DNA of 37,214 nucleotides, from the NCBI RefSeq assembly GCF_021245725.1, contig NZ_JAJGSX010000060.1, positions 1 to 37,214 of the forward strand. The letters run 5' to 3'. The position numbers were made by a program, and so were the translations under genes. Of this stretch, positions 15,074 through 23,081 are shown in pieces (the stretch's first letter is position 1; each line of letters begins with the position of its first letter). The stretch is from Pseudonocardia sp. TRM90224 (GTDB lineage: Bacteria; Actinomycetota; Actinomycetes; Mycobacteriales; Pseudonocardiaceae). The notes beneath the pieces were generated by a model. That model worked only from the letters and a program-made list of their open reading frames with translations. It was not told where the DNA came from and made no database searches.

Positions 15074-15775
15074 ATGTCCGCGATCGCACTCGTCGCCGCC
15101 GGGGCCCGGCTCGGCTCGTCCCTCGGAAAGGTCTTCGGCGGTCACGGTTTCGAGGTCGCGCTGATCGGCCGTTCCCAGGAACGTCTCGATGAGATCACCG
15201 AGAAGCTTGCCGCCGACGGTGTGAGGGCAGCCGGCTTCCCCGCCGATGTCACCGATCACCCCGCGCTGTCCGCAGCTCTGAGCAGCGCTGCGGAACGGTT
15301 CGGCGGGATCGACGTGCTGCACTACTCCGCCCCGATAGCCGGGACCGGTGCGAACGCCCGCAACACCGGCGCGCTCGACGTCACCGCCGCCGATCTCCGG
15401 CCCCAGATGGAAACCATCTGCAATGGCGCGATCGTGGCGACCCGCGCGGTACTGCCGGCAATGCTCGCCGCTGGCAGCGGAACGCTGCTGTACACGACCG
15501 GCGCGTCCGCGGTCACGCCGGCGCCGGTGTTCGCCAATGCCGGATTTGCCAGTGCGGGAATGGCGGGCGCAGCCCTGCGCAACTGGGTCCTCGGGCTGAA
15601 CGGCGCGTTGGTCGGGAAAGGTGTGCACGCCTGCCACATCGCGATCGGCGTCTGGCTCGCAGGCACGCCGGGTGCCCCGGAAGGCGTCACCTTCAAGGAG
15701 CCGGACGACATCGCTCGCGTCTACTGGGACCTCTACACCGCTCGCGAATCCGCTGATCGCCTCATCGCCGCTTGA
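15074..15775 (+). CDS. SDR family protein lacking the YxxxK catalytic pair
   Basis: The product is 233 aa with a Rossmann fold. The nucleotide-binding stretch ALVAAGARLGSSLGKVFGGH is close to the SDR TGxxxGxG motif, and IGRSQERLDE, ADVTDHPAL and LHYSAP (in place of NNAG) follow in order. Where SDRs have Ser...YxxxK, this protein has TTGASAVTPAPVF and then FASAGMAGAALRNW, so the Tyr and Lys are missing. It may be a non-catalytic or unusual member. ATG 15074 follows GAAGGAG. Divergent LysR at 14960 is its likely regulator, and the methyltransferase at 15841 follows by 65 nt. Confidence 0.82.
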   Translation: MSAIALVAAGARLGSSLGKVFGGHGFEVALIGRSQERLDEITEKLAADGVRAAGFPADVTDHPALSAALSSAAERFGGIDVLHYSAPIAGTGANARNTGALDVTAADLRPQMETICNGAIVATRAVLPAMLAAGSGTLLYTTGASAVTPAPVFANAGFASAGMAGAALRNWVLGLNGALVGKGVHACHIAIGVWLAGTPGAPEGVTFKEPDDIARVYWDLYTARESADRLIAA

Positions 15776-15840
15776 GCCCGGCGCCTGGGCCGGCGGAATC
15801 CGGTCGCGCCGGCTGGGGGAGGGGCGTTAGCGTCGCCGGA

Positions 15841-16743
15841 ATGATCTACGAGAACCCACTCGCCTACCTGCTCGGGTTGGAGGGGGTAGCGCTTCTTCGG
15901 GGCTTCACCGGGGAGCGCGACCGCGAGTTCGTCGAAGCCCGGATCGCGGAGGTTCGCGCGCTGCTCGCCGACGAGTCGCTGGAGGGCACGGCCGTCGAGG
16001 TCGACCGGGTGGACATCGTCGGCGGCTACAACGTGTGGTCGGCGACCTACGACGACGGCAACTCGGCGTTCGACTTCGACGAGCCCGTCATCGCCGAGAT
16101 CCTCGACGCGGTGCCGGCCGGGGTCGCGGTCGACGCCGCCTGCGGCACAGGACGGATCTCGGCGCTGCTCGCTGCGCGCGGCCACCACGTGATCGGGGTG
16201 GACAGCTCGCCGGACATGCTCGCCCGCGCCGTCACGAACGTCCCCGGCGGTGAGTTCCGGCTCGGTGACCTCGGCAAGCTCCCGGTCGATGACGCGACGG
16301 CCGACGTCGTGGTCTGCGCGCTGGCGCTGACGCACGCGCCTGGTCTAGGGCCCGCGATGGCGGAGTTCGCACGGGTGCTGAAGCCGGGTGGGCACCTCGT
16401 GATCTCCGATCTCCACCCCGAGCGTGTTGCGCTCGGCGCCAACCCGACCCTGCGCGGACCCGATGGGCGGCCGGGTCGGTTGCCCGGCCACCGTCACCTT
16501 GTCGGCGACTACCTGCGCGCTGCCCTACCACTGGGGTTGCAGGTACGGGCATGCGTCGAGCCGACGCTCGGGGACGGGGCGCCGGAGTCCCCGGCGGCTC
16601 CCCAGGCGCCGCGGGCGCAGCACCTCGGGCCGTGGGAGGTCTGGCCGTGGTCGCTGGCCCCGCTGGTGCCGGAAGCCGCCGCGGCCGTGAGTGCCGGCGC
16701 GCCCGTCGAGATCATCTGGCACTTCCAGCTGACCGACCGATAG
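15841..16743 (+). CDS. Class I SAM-dependent methyltransferase
   Basis: The product is 300 aa. The helical N-terminal part starts IYENPLAYLLGLEGVALLRG and is followed by NVWSATYDDGNSAF. SAM motif I is AVDAACGTGRISALLAARGH, the acidic residue is in GVDSSPDMLARA, then DVVVCALALTHAPG and FARVLKPGGHLVISD. It belongs to the Methyltransf_11-type group; the acceptor is unknown. ATG 15841 is taken because the conserved N-terminus starts there, although the closest SD-like sequence (GGGGAGG) is about 17 nt away. It follows the SDR and converges on the DUF574 methyltransferase gene. Confidence 0.85.
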   Translation: MIYENPLAYLLGLEGVALLRGFTGERDREFVEARIAEVRALLADESLEGTAVEVDRVDIVGGYNVWSATYDDGNSAFDFDEPVIAEILDAVPAGVAVDAACGTGRISALLAARGHHVIGVDSSPDMLARAVTNVPGGEFRLGDLGKLPVDDATADVVVCALALTHAPGLGPAMAEFARVLKPGGHLVISDLHPERVALGANPTLRGPDGRPGRLPGHRHLVGDYLRAALPLGLQVRACVEPTLGDGAPESPAAPQAPRAQHLGPWEVWPWSLAPLVPEAAAAVSAGAPVEIIWHFQLTDR

Positions 16744-16753
16744 CGGGTACCGG

Positions 16754-17587
16754 TCAGGGTTTGCGGCCGACGGCTCCGGCGAGGTACGTGTGCCAAGGGC
16801 TGTTCTTGGTGGTGCTGGAATCGGGCCGCCAGTCGTTGGCGTAGGTCAGCCCGGGTTCGACGAGCTCCAGCCCCTCGAAATACGATTCCTGCTCGGTCCA
16901 GCTGCGGAACCAGCCCGTTCCGAAATTGCGGACGATGGCCGTCTCGGCTTCCTTCGCCAGGGGGTCGTCGTCGTCGAGGAAATTGCTGGCCATCAGGTAG
17001 CTGCCCGAGGGCATCAGCTCGGAGAAGTAGTGCGCGACCTGCGTGGGGGTCTGCTCGTCGGAGAGGTGGTGCAGGATCCCCGAAAGGAGCACGGCGAGCG
17101 GCCGGTCGAGGTCGATGAAGTCGCGAACGGTCGGATCCTCCATGATGGATTTCGGATCCGCGGCGTCCCCGATGATCACTGCGGTGGTGTTGTTGTTCGC
17201 GAGCAGCGCGCGGCCGTGTGCGAGCACGATCGGGTCGATGTCGATATAAACGACACGAACGGACGGATCGATCTTGTGAGCGACCTCGTGCACGTTCCCG
17301 GCGGTCGGCAGGCCGGAACCCACGTCCAGGATCTGGGTGATCCCGGCGTCGGCCACGAGGTACTGGACGGTGCGGCGGAGGAACTTCCGGTTGTCCCGTG
17401 CGAGGTCGAGCGCGCCGGGGAAGACCGCGTTCGAGGCGTCCGCGGCCATGCGGTCCACCGCAAAGTGGTTCTTGCCGCCCAGCGCGTAGTCATATGCCCT
17501 GGCCACCGAGGGGATCGTGATGTCGATCTCGGGTGGAAGCTCCGAGTCGTCCGACAAACCGCTTCGCCAGGGTTCGGATTCGCTCAA
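16754..17587 (-). CDS. SAM-dependent methyltransferase, DUF574 / Methyltransf_19 type
   Basis: The product is 277 aa. This family is abundant in Streptomyces and Pseudonocardia and mostly uncharacterised. Hallmarks are PSVARAYDYALGGKNHFAVD near residue 27, ARDNRKFLRRTVQYL, SAM motif I QILDVGSGLPTAGNVHEVA, VYIDIDPIVLAHGRALL, and LLSGILHHLSDEQTPTQVA. The C-terminal part ends with RTWTEQESYF-like RSWTEQESYFEGLELVEPG and TYLAGAVGRKP. It is a single gene, 10 nt from the stop of the convergent methyltransferase. Its acceptor cannot be predicted. Confidence 0.92.
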   Translation of the reverse strand: MSESEPWRSGLSDDSELPPEIDITIPSVARAYDYALGGKNHFAVDRMAADASNAVFPGALDLARDNRKFLRRTVQYLVADAGITQILDVGSGLPTAGNVHEVAHKIDPSVRVVYIDIDPIVLAHGRALLANNNTTAVIIGDAADPKSIMEDPTVRDFIDLDRPLAVLLSGILHHLSDEQTPTQVAHYFSELMPSGSYLMASNFLDDDDPLAKEAETAIVRNFGTGWFRSWTEQESYFEGLELVEPGLTYANDWRPDSSTTKNSPWHTYLAGAVGRKP

Positions 17588-17726
17588 CGGGTTCGCCTCC
17601 AGTCGCGACGTGCTACCGCGGCAGCCTAGTGCAAGCCGATCACGCTGAGTCGCCCGCTCAACGTCTCAGTGAAGTCGCAGATGGGGCCGTTTCCAGGTTC
17701 GCACCGCGGTCAGTCACCCCGGGTTC

Positions 17727-17948
17727 GGCACGGCGAGTCGGGGTCACATGGTGCGCGAGTCGGGCCCAGACCGTGCGCGAGTCGGGGCGCTCGGGTGAGT
17801 CGCCACCTCCAGCACGGTGAGTCGCCACCTCCAGCACGGTGAGTCGACACTTTCAACACGGTGAGTCGCCACATCCGGCACGGTGAGTCGCGCGTTCCGG
17901 AGCGGTGATTCGCGCGTTCCGGCACAGCGAGCCCCACGTTTCAGCGGG
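17727..17948. repeat. 22-bp tandem repeat array, copy 2 (about 10 units)
   Basis: Seven units of exactly 22 bp run from 17795 to 17948. Each starts GTGAGTCG or a close variant and continues with a partly variable 14 nt such as CCACCTCCAGCACG. Units one and two are identical. Three further degenerate units (GCGAGTCGGG...) lie upstream from about 17727. The array at 193-288 is the same unit inverted. It fills the gap between the DUF574 methyltransferase and the EEP hydrolase; the rest of that gap (17588-17726) shows nothing definite. Confidence 0.85.
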
Positions 17949-17968
17949 CGAACCCGGTGCGAGATCGT

Positions 17969-18793
17969 TCACTCCACGGTCGGTTCGGACCACGTCCCCG
18001 GCGGATGCGGTGGCGGTCGCAGTTCGGCCAGCACTCCGAAGTGGTCACTGGCCCACACCGCGCCCACCGGGCCGTCGAACACCAGGTCGCACGCTGCGGT
18101 ATCGAGCAGCGGTCCGTGCGGGCCGCTGCGGACCATCACGTGATCGATCCGCCGCCCCCGCTCCAGCGGCATCTGGCCCGCGCGGACCAGCGGGTTCGCC
18201 GGCGTGAACGTGTGGCCAGGCTCGTCCCCGTGCGTGACGGTCCAGGCGTTCTCGTACCGCACGCTCATGCCGTCGAGCGACTGCCGACCCTCGATGAACC
18301 GGATGCTGGAAGCGTCCGGCCCGGCGTTCAGGTCACCGAGCAGCACCACCGGCAGGTCCCTACGCCCGCCGACCAGTTCCTCGACGAACCGCGCTGTCGC
18401 GACGGCCTGGCGTTCCCGCACGTGTTCGGCGTCGAGCTCGAAGGTGCCGCGGTGGTGCACCGCCAGCAGCGGACCGACGGGGGCGTCGATCTCGACGGCC
18501 GCGGCGGTCGCGCAGGCGCCGCCGGGCAGCGGCACGTCGAGAAGGGCGACCTGTCGCACCGGCCATCGCACGGCAAGGCACTCGCCGACACCCGCGACCC
18601 GTCCTGGGAGGTCGACGACGTCGAACTCCGGTCCCAGCAGGTCGGCCGCCTGGTCGAGGTCGGCGCGCCGGCACACCTCTTGCAGCGCGACGACGTCCGG
18701 CCGCAGCGCCCGCAGCCGGTCGCGCGCCACGCGGTGGCGGACGGCGCCGTGCGCCGAATCGATCGTCAACAGGTTGTAGGTGAGAACGCGCAC
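17969..18793 (-). CDS. Endonuclease/exonuclease/phosphatase (EEP) family hydrolase
   Basis: The product is 274 aa. The EEP fold is recognised by VRVLTYNLL at the start (Asn metal ligand), DVVALQEV (catalytic Glu), HHRGTFELD, VLLGDLNAGPDASS (Asp/Asn pair), RRIDHVMVR and WASDHFGVLAEL (catalytic Asp-His). Such proteins cut phosphodiesters in nucleic acids, phospholipids or small molecules; the substrate is not predictable. No signal peptide is seen. GTG 18793 places the conserved strand at the N-terminus; GTG 18811 would add six residues and has a slightly better ribosome site. It is flanked by the 22-bp repeat array and the tRNA-like gene. Confidence 0.88.
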   Translation of the reverse strand: MRVLTYNLLTIDSAHGAVRHRVARDRLRALRPDVVALQEVCRRADLDQAADLLGPEFDVVDLPGRVAGVGECLAVRWPVRQVALLDVPLPGGACATAAAVEIDAPVGPLLAVHHRGTFELDAEHVRERQAVATARFVEELVGGRRDLPVVLLGDLNAGPDASSIRFIEGRQSLDGMSVRYENAWTVTHGDEPGHTFTPANPLVRAGQMPLERGRRIDHVMVRSGPHGPLLDTAACDLVFDGPVGAVWASDHFGVLAELRPPPHPPGTWSEPTVE

Positions 18794-18879
18794 GCTGGGG
18801 GCAGCCACGCCCTCGGGGTTCCCACCTCTGCGACGGCGGGAACCCGCACAAAAGGTGGTGGTGGTGATGAAACGGTTGC

Positions 18880-18997
18880 GAGCGCCGACGGGATTCGAAC
18901 CCGCGGACGAGGCCGGGCACGACCCGCCCCACCTCACCAGCCACTGCGGGGAGGGTCTTCCCCGCAGCGGTGCAATGGACCGCTCTGCCACAGCGCC
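18880..18997 (-). tRNA. tRNA-like gene with abnormal anticodon and variable arms
   Basis: On the minus strand, the acceptor GGCGCTG pairs with CGGCGCT, U8 is in place, and the D-arm GCAG-AGCGGTCCA-TTGC has A14, G18, G19 and A21. The T-arm GCGGG-TTCGAAT-CCCGT is canonical. Where the anticodon stem CCGCT/AGTGG should enclose 7 nt, it encloses 20 nt that form a further GCGGGGA/TCCCCGC stem with loop AGACCC. A ~36-nt variable region follows. Total length is 118 nt, no anticodon can be assigned, and no CCA is encoded. It may be a degenerate tRNA, a tRNA pseudogene or a non-translational tRNA-like RNA. Confidence 0.6.
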
Positions 18998-19073
18998 CGC
19001 AACCTACCGGGACCGCGATCCCCGGCCAGCAAGATAGCGGCCGGAGCAAAGCGTGGTCGCGGCATTTATGCGC

Positions 19074-19379
19074 TCATTCCGAAAGAAGCCCGCCGACCAC
19101 CGCCCGCAGCCAGAGGCGGTGGTGCCATTCGTTGGCCGCTGGGGCGGGTTCGGTCGTCAGCACCGGGTTGGGCCCTGTTTCGATCGTGTGCAGCAACGTC
19201 CACGCCACCCCGTAGCAGTCGTCCGGCCCGAAGCACGCGGCCAGTGCCTGTGCCTCTTCCTCGGTCACCGGCCTGGGGATCGCATGGAGCTGGAGCGTCC
19301 GTCTCTCGATCTCCTCCGCGCTGGCATCCCAGTCCGGGAGGGGGCCGTCAGCGGTGAAGACCCGCACCTCGGGTCGCAT
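19074..19379 (-). CDS. Small hypothetical protein
   Basis: The product is 101 aa, starting at ATG 19379 (RPEVRVFTADGPLPDWDASA). The central part reads as an amphipathic alpha-helical stretch (PRPVTEEEAQALAACFG), followed by a DDCYGVAWTLLHTIETGPNP segment with aromatic residues, so a small globular protein is plausible. There is no signal peptide or membrane segment and no family I recognise. It is divergent from the LacI-regulated hisD-like gene, with the first operator (19449-19464) between them, so it may or may not share that regulation. Confidence 0.6.
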   Translation of the reverse strand: MRPEVRVFTADGPLPDWDASAEEIERRTLQLHAIPRPVTEEEAQALAACFGPDDCYGVAWTLLHTIETGPNPVLTTEPAPAANEWHHRLWLRAVVGGLLSE

Positions 19380-19448
19380 CCCACGATTGTCGGGCTTCAG
19401 CGTCGGACGCGACACGCCCGTCTTGCTGAAGCACGCCGTCGACCCTAG

Positions 19449-19464
19449 TGTATGCGTATGCACA
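19449..19464. promoter_or_regulatory. LacI-family operator 1 (upstream of hisD-like gene 1)
   Basis: TGTATGCGTATGCACA is exactly the reverse complement of the operator at 28647-28662 and shares the palindromic core GCATRCGYAT with two further sites. It ends on the A of ATG 19464, so repressor binding would block both transcription and the start codon region of the first hisD-like gene. Confidence 0.8.
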
Positions 19465-20777
19465 TGACGGATGGGGACAAGGAGCGGGTCGGGGCCGGGC
19501 TGCACGTCGTCAAGGAGCCGGCAGGCCCGGACCGCCCCGCGGAGCGTGATCCGGCCGTCGCGGCGACGGTGTCGGAGATGCTCTCCCGCATCGAGCGCGA
19601 CGGCATGGACGCGGTCCTGCACTACGCCCGCGAGCTCGACGGGTTCACCGGGCGCGACCTGCGGGTGCCCGAGGAGGAGCTGCGCCGGTCCGGCGACGGG
19701 CTCCCCGCAGGGCTGCGTGAGGCGTTGGACGTCGGCGCGGAGCGCACGCGCCGCTTCGCCGCGATGCAGCGCGCCCGGTTGCAGGACTTCGAGGAGGAGG
19801 TGCTGCCCGGGCTCGTGTGCGGGCAGCGCTACGTCCCCGTGGAGAACGTCGGCGCCTACCTCCCTGCCGGTCGGTTCCCGCTGCTGGCCAGCGCTTTCAT
19901 GACCGTCGGGGTGGCCGACGTCGCGGGCGTGGGCAGCGTCGTCGCCGCAACCCCGCCGTCGGCGGGTGGTAGGGCGCACCCGGCGGTGCTGTACGCCGCC
20001 CACGTGTCGGGTGCGACGTCGGTGTACGCCGTCGGGGGAGTGCAGGCGCTGGCTGCGATGGCGTTCGGCCTGCTCGACGGGGTACCCGCGGACATGATCG
20101 TGGGAGCGGGCAACGCCTACGTCGCCGAGGCGAAGCGGCAGCTGTACGGCCGCGTGGGCATCGACGTGCTGGCCGGGCCGTCGGAGGTGGCCGTCATCGC
20201 CGACGACACGGCGGACGCCGCGATGGTCGCATCCGACCTGCTCGCGCAGGCCGAGCACGGCCCGACCTCACCTGCGAGCCTGGCGACGACCTCGCCGCGG
20301 CTGGCCGAGCAGGTGCCGCTGGAGATCGAGAAGCAGCTCGCCGGGCTGGCCACCGCAGAGATCGCCGGCGCGGCGTGGCGCGACCACGGCTCGGTCTACC
20401 TCGCCGAGACCCGCGAGGTCGCCGCGCAGGTCATGAACCTGCTCGCGCCCGAGCACCTCGAGGTGATCGCCGAGGACCTCGACTGGTGGCTCGGCGAGCT
20501 GCGCAACTACGGCTCGCTGTTCCTCGGCCCGTGGTCCACCGTCGTCTACGCGGACAAGGGAATGTCCGGGACGAACCACGTGCTGCCGACGGCGCGCGGC
20601 GCCCGCTTCACCGGCGGGCTCTCGGTGGCCGGGTTCCTGAAGCAGCTGACCTACCAGCGGGCCACTCGGGAGGCGACGGTCGCGCAGGCGCGACCGACGG
20701 TTGCCGTGTCCGACTTCGAGCGGCTCGTCGGGCACCGCGACAGCGCGCAATTGCGGCTGGACGCCGTGTCCAGCTAG
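19464..20777 (+). CDS. Histidinol dehydrogenase paralogue 1 (catabolic HisD/HpsN-like)
   Basis: The product is 437 aa. HisD-fold enzymes oxidise an alcohol to a carboxylate in two NAD+-dependent steps at a zinc site. All key residues are present: the Zn ligands Gln and His in AQAEHGP, Asp and the following His in DKGMSGTNHVLPT, and the last His in LVGHRDS; the Glu-His pair is in APEHLEV. AGNAYVAEAKRQLYG is the nucleotide-binding region. No histidine genes are nearby; it leads an ABC transporter operon and is LacI-controlled, so a catabolic role like that of sulfopropanediol dehydrogenase HpsN is likely. ATGs at 19452 and 19458 lie inside the operator; ATG 19464 is preferred. Confidence 0.85.
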   Translation: MTDGDKERVGAGLHVVKEPAGPDRPAERDPAVAATVSEMLSRIERDGMDAVLHYARELDGFTGRDLRVPEEELRRSGDGLPAGLREALDVGAERTRRFAAMQRARLQDFEEEVLPGLVCGQRYVPVENVGAYLPAGRFPLLASAFMTVGVADVAGVGSVVAATPPSAGGRAHPAVLYAAHVSGATSVYAVGGVQALAAMAFGLLDGVPADMIVGAGNAYVAEAKRQLYGRVGIDVLAGPSEVAVIADDTADAAMVASDLLAQAEHGPTSPASLATTSPRLAEQVPLEIEKQLAGLATAEIAGAAWRDHGSVYLAETREVAAQVMNLLAPEHLEVIAEDLDWWLGELRNYGSLFLGPWSTVVYADKGMSGTNHVLPTARGARFTGGLSVAGFLKQLTYQRATREATVAQARPTVAVSDFERLVGHRDSAQLRLDAVSS

Positions 20778-20797
20778 TTGTGCATGCGTATGAACAA
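20778..20797. promoter_or_regulatory. LacI-family operator 2 (before solute-binding protein gene)
   Basis: The 20-nt site has outer TTGT/ACAA arms and the core TGCATGCGTATGAA, matching the other three operators in the locus. It begins directly after the hisD-like 1 stop and lies 37 nt before the solute-binding protein start, implying a separate promoter for the transporter genes. Confidence 0.75.
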
Positions 20798-20833
20798 GAC
20801 GCGTCACGCCACCAACGGAGGATGGCCCCCACC

Positions 20834-22150
20834 ATGATCAGATCCCGAGTCCGGACGGCCGGAGCGCTCGCACTCGCGACCGTAGCGACCCTGCTGCTGC
20901 CAGCCTGCGGCGCAGGTTCGCGCACCCCGCAGGCGACCGCCGCCCAGGTGCCTTGCGAGTTCCCGGCGCCGCCCCAGCCGGTCAGCGTGAACGTGCTGGC
21001 CTACAACTCGTCCGCGGTCGACCCCTTCACCAACACAATGGTGAAGAGCTGCACGAAGAACGGCCTGACGGTCAACCACGAGCCGATCGACTTCGCCGGG
21101 CAGGTGCAGAAGACCACCGCCACGCTCGCCGGCCCCACCGGCACCTACGACATCCTGGAGAACTACGGGTTCGTGGTGCCCACCCAGGCGGCCGACGGCA
21201 AGATCCGGCCGCTGGACGACCTGGTGGCGAAGTACGGGGCGCAGTACGGGCTCGACCAGATCAGCCCTGCGATGCGCAAGGTCATGACCTACGACGGCAA
21301 GCTCTACGCGCTGCCGATGCAGGCGCAGATGTACGTCATGGCCTACCGCAAGGACGTCTTCGACCAGCTGGGTCTGAAGCCGCCGACGACGTTCGCCGAG
21401 CTGCGCGACGTCGCCGGCAAGATCCAGGCCGCCGGCCAGATCAAGTACCCGATCGCGCTGCCGCTGCTGGCCAGCTCCGACATCATCACCGCCTACGACT
21501 CGGCGCTCGGCTCGCTCGGCGTGGACTTCGTCGACGCGCAGACCAAGCAGCCCAACTTCGACGAGCCGCAGGCCGCGCAGGCGTTCGAGGAGCTGCGCTC
21601 GCTGCTGCCGTTCATGGACCCGCAGGTGGCGACGTTCGACCAGCCGGCAGTGCAGCAGCAGATGTACAACGGCAGCGCGGCGATCTCGATCATGTTCTCG
21701 GGCCGGATGAGCGACCTCACCCAGGCCAAGAACAACCGGTTCGCGCAGCAGACGGCCTTCGCGGCGCCGCCGTCCGTCGCGGGTGGTGAGGCGCTGTACA
21801 ACACGCTGTCGGTGGACGGCTGGTCGATCCCGGCCAACACGAAGGCCGACCCCGAGCTGCTGTTCAACCTCATCGCGGCATCGGTCGGGCCGGAGTCCTC
21901 GAAGGCCGCCGTCCCGGCCGCGTACCCGGCGCGTGAGGGCTCGGTGACCGCCGACAGCAGCCCGTACGCCGCCGCGGCGCTGGAGTCCATCGGCAAGGCG
22001 CCCGCGGCCGAGCCGTACCCGTGGACGTCGCGCATCAGCAACGAGATCCGTCCCGTGGTCGCCGACGTGATCCTGGGCAAGACCCCGATCGCCGAGGGCC
22101 AGGCGAAGATGCAGCAGCTCGCCAACGGGGTGCTGGCGCAGTACCCGTGA
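20834..22150 (+). CDS. ABC transporter solute-binding lipoprotein (carbohydrate type, family 1)
   Basis: The product is 438 aa. A signal peptide (RSRVRTAGALALATVATLLL) ends in the lipobox LPAC, so the mature protein is anchored to the outer face of the membrane by its Cys. The rest has the two-lobed binding-protein pattern of the sugar-binding family 1: DILENYGFVVPTQA, YDGKLYALPMQAQMYVMAYR, LGLKPPTTFAELRDVA and SIMFSGRMSD. It delivers a solute to the two permeases downstream. ATG 20834 is used; GGAGG lies 12 nt before it and touches the alternative ATG at 20822. The ligand is unknown but should be a sugar-like or polyol-like molecule. Confidence 0.92.
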   Translation: MIRSRVRTAGALALATVATLLLPACGAGSRTPQATAAQVPCEFPAPPQPVSVNVLAYNSSAVDPFTNTMVKSCTKNGLTVNHEPIDFAGQVQKTTATLAGPTGTYDILENYGFVVPTQAADGKIRPLDDLVAKYGAQYGLDQISPAMRKVMTYDGKLYALPMQAQMYVMAYRKDVFDQLGLKPPTTFAELRDVAGKIQAAGQIKYPIALPLLASSDIITAYDSALGSLGVDFVDAQTKQPNFDEPQAAQAFEELRSLLPFMDPQVATFDQPAVQQQMYNGSAAISIMFSGRMSDLTQAKNNRFAQQTAFAAPPSVAGGEALYNTLSVDGWSIPANTKADPELLFNLIAASVGPESSKAAVPAAYPAREGSVTADSSPYAAAALESIGKAPAAEPYPWTSRISNEIRPVVADVILGKTPIAEGQAKMQQLANGVLAQYP

Positions 22151-22156
22151 CCGATC

Positions 22157-22192
22157 GCCGGTGCTGCCGCCGGAGCCGGCGGCAGCACCGGC
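22157..22192 (+). terminator. 15-bp perfect hairpin between binding-protein and permease genes
   Basis: GCCGGTGCTGCCGCC (22157-22171) pairs perfectly with GGCGGCAGCACCGGC (22178-22192) around a 6-nt loop GGAGCC. It begins 6 nt after the solute-binding protein stop. Such hairpins usually stabilise the upstream message or attenuate the downstream one, giving more binding protein than permease. There is no T-tract. Confidence 0.7.
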
Positions 22193-22211
22193 CGGCAGGA
22201 GGTGGACCCTC

Positions 22212-23081
22212 GTGCGTCGACGCGAGTTCCTCGGATTCGTGACCCCGAGCGTGCTGGTGATGGCCGGCTTGCTGGTGTTGCCGCTCTACCAGACGATCGT
22301 CTGGAGCCTGCAGCGCGTGAACTACGGCGAGGCCGGTGAATACGTCGGTTTCGCCAACTACGCCACCGCGCTCGCCGACCCGCGGTTCGGCCAGGCGGTG
22401 CTGTTCACCGTCCAGCTGACGGTCGTGGTGGTGATCGCGCTGATCATCTTCGGCTATCTGCTCGCGGTGCTGGTCAACAGCCTCGGCCGCAGCAAGCCGT
22501 TCGTGCTGGGCGTCCTGCTCGTCTCCTACGTCGTGCCGCACGTCGTCGGCGGCGCGATGTTCTCGTGGCTGTTCAACTCCAACTTCGGCGGCGTGCTCAA
22601 CTACGCGATCTCCTCCGTGCTCGGCACCGACATCCTCTGGTTCGCCGACGCCTGGCCGAACCGGGTGATGGTCGCGCTGAACACGCTGTGGTTCATGATC
22701 CCGTTCGCGATGCTGGTGATCCTCGCCGGGCTGCAGTCGGTGCCCGAGGAGATCCTGGAGGCGGCCCGGATCGACGGCGCGCCGACGTGGCGGGTGCACT
22801 GGCACGTGATCATCCCGAGCGTGCGCGGCGTGCTGGGCTTCGTCGCGATCATCTCGATCATGGACGTGCTGCGCACGTTCGACCAGCTGGTGGCGCTCTC
22901 GCCGCAGGCGGTGCAGCTCGGCAACGAGTCGGTGATGCTCTACGTGTTCAACGTGGCGTTCCAGGACGGCGGCCAGCAGCTCGGGCTGGGCAGCGCCGTG
23001 AACGTGCTGCTGATCGCGATCATCGCCGTGATGCTCTACCCCTTCATCCGCGGGATCGCCCGGGAAGCGAGGCACGCATGA
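22212..23081 (+). CDS. ABC transporter permease, sugar type (MalF/UgpA-like)
   Basis: The product is 289 aa with six transmembrane helices. The ATPase-docking EAA loop is visible as EEILEAARIDGAPTWRVHWH followed by VIIPSVRG at about residues 180-205. FLGFVTPSVLVMAGLLVLPL is helix 1, and YVGFANYATALADPRF is the typical MalF-family periplasmic segment. GTG 22212 has AGGAGG nine nt upstream; starting earlier would run into the hairpin. Its stop overlaps the next permease start (ATGA). It would form the channel with the second permease. No ATPase gene is present in the locus. Confidence 0.92.
   Translation: MRRREFLGFVTPSVLVMAGLLVLPLYQTIVWSLQRVNYGEAGEYVGFANYATALADPRFGQAVLFTVQLTVVVVIALIIFGYLLAVLVNSLGRSKPFVLGVLLVSYVVPHVVGGAMFSWLFNSNFGGVLNYAISSVLGTDILWFADAWPNRVMVALNTLWFMIPFAMLVILAGLQSVPEEILEAARIDGAPTWRVHWHVIIPSVRGVLGFVAIISIMDVLRTFDQLVALSPQAVQLGNESVMLYVFNVAFQDGGQQLGLGSAVNVLLIAIIAVMLYPFIRGIAREARHA

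Noticed and set aside
17727..17948. CRISPR array
   Set aside because: The units are contiguous 22-mers with no separate spacers of constant length, and no cas gene is present.
18880..18997. Selenocysteine tRNA, suggested by length and a long variable region
   Set aside because: No UCA anticodon is available, the acceptor/T geometry is 7+5, and no selA/selB is in the window.
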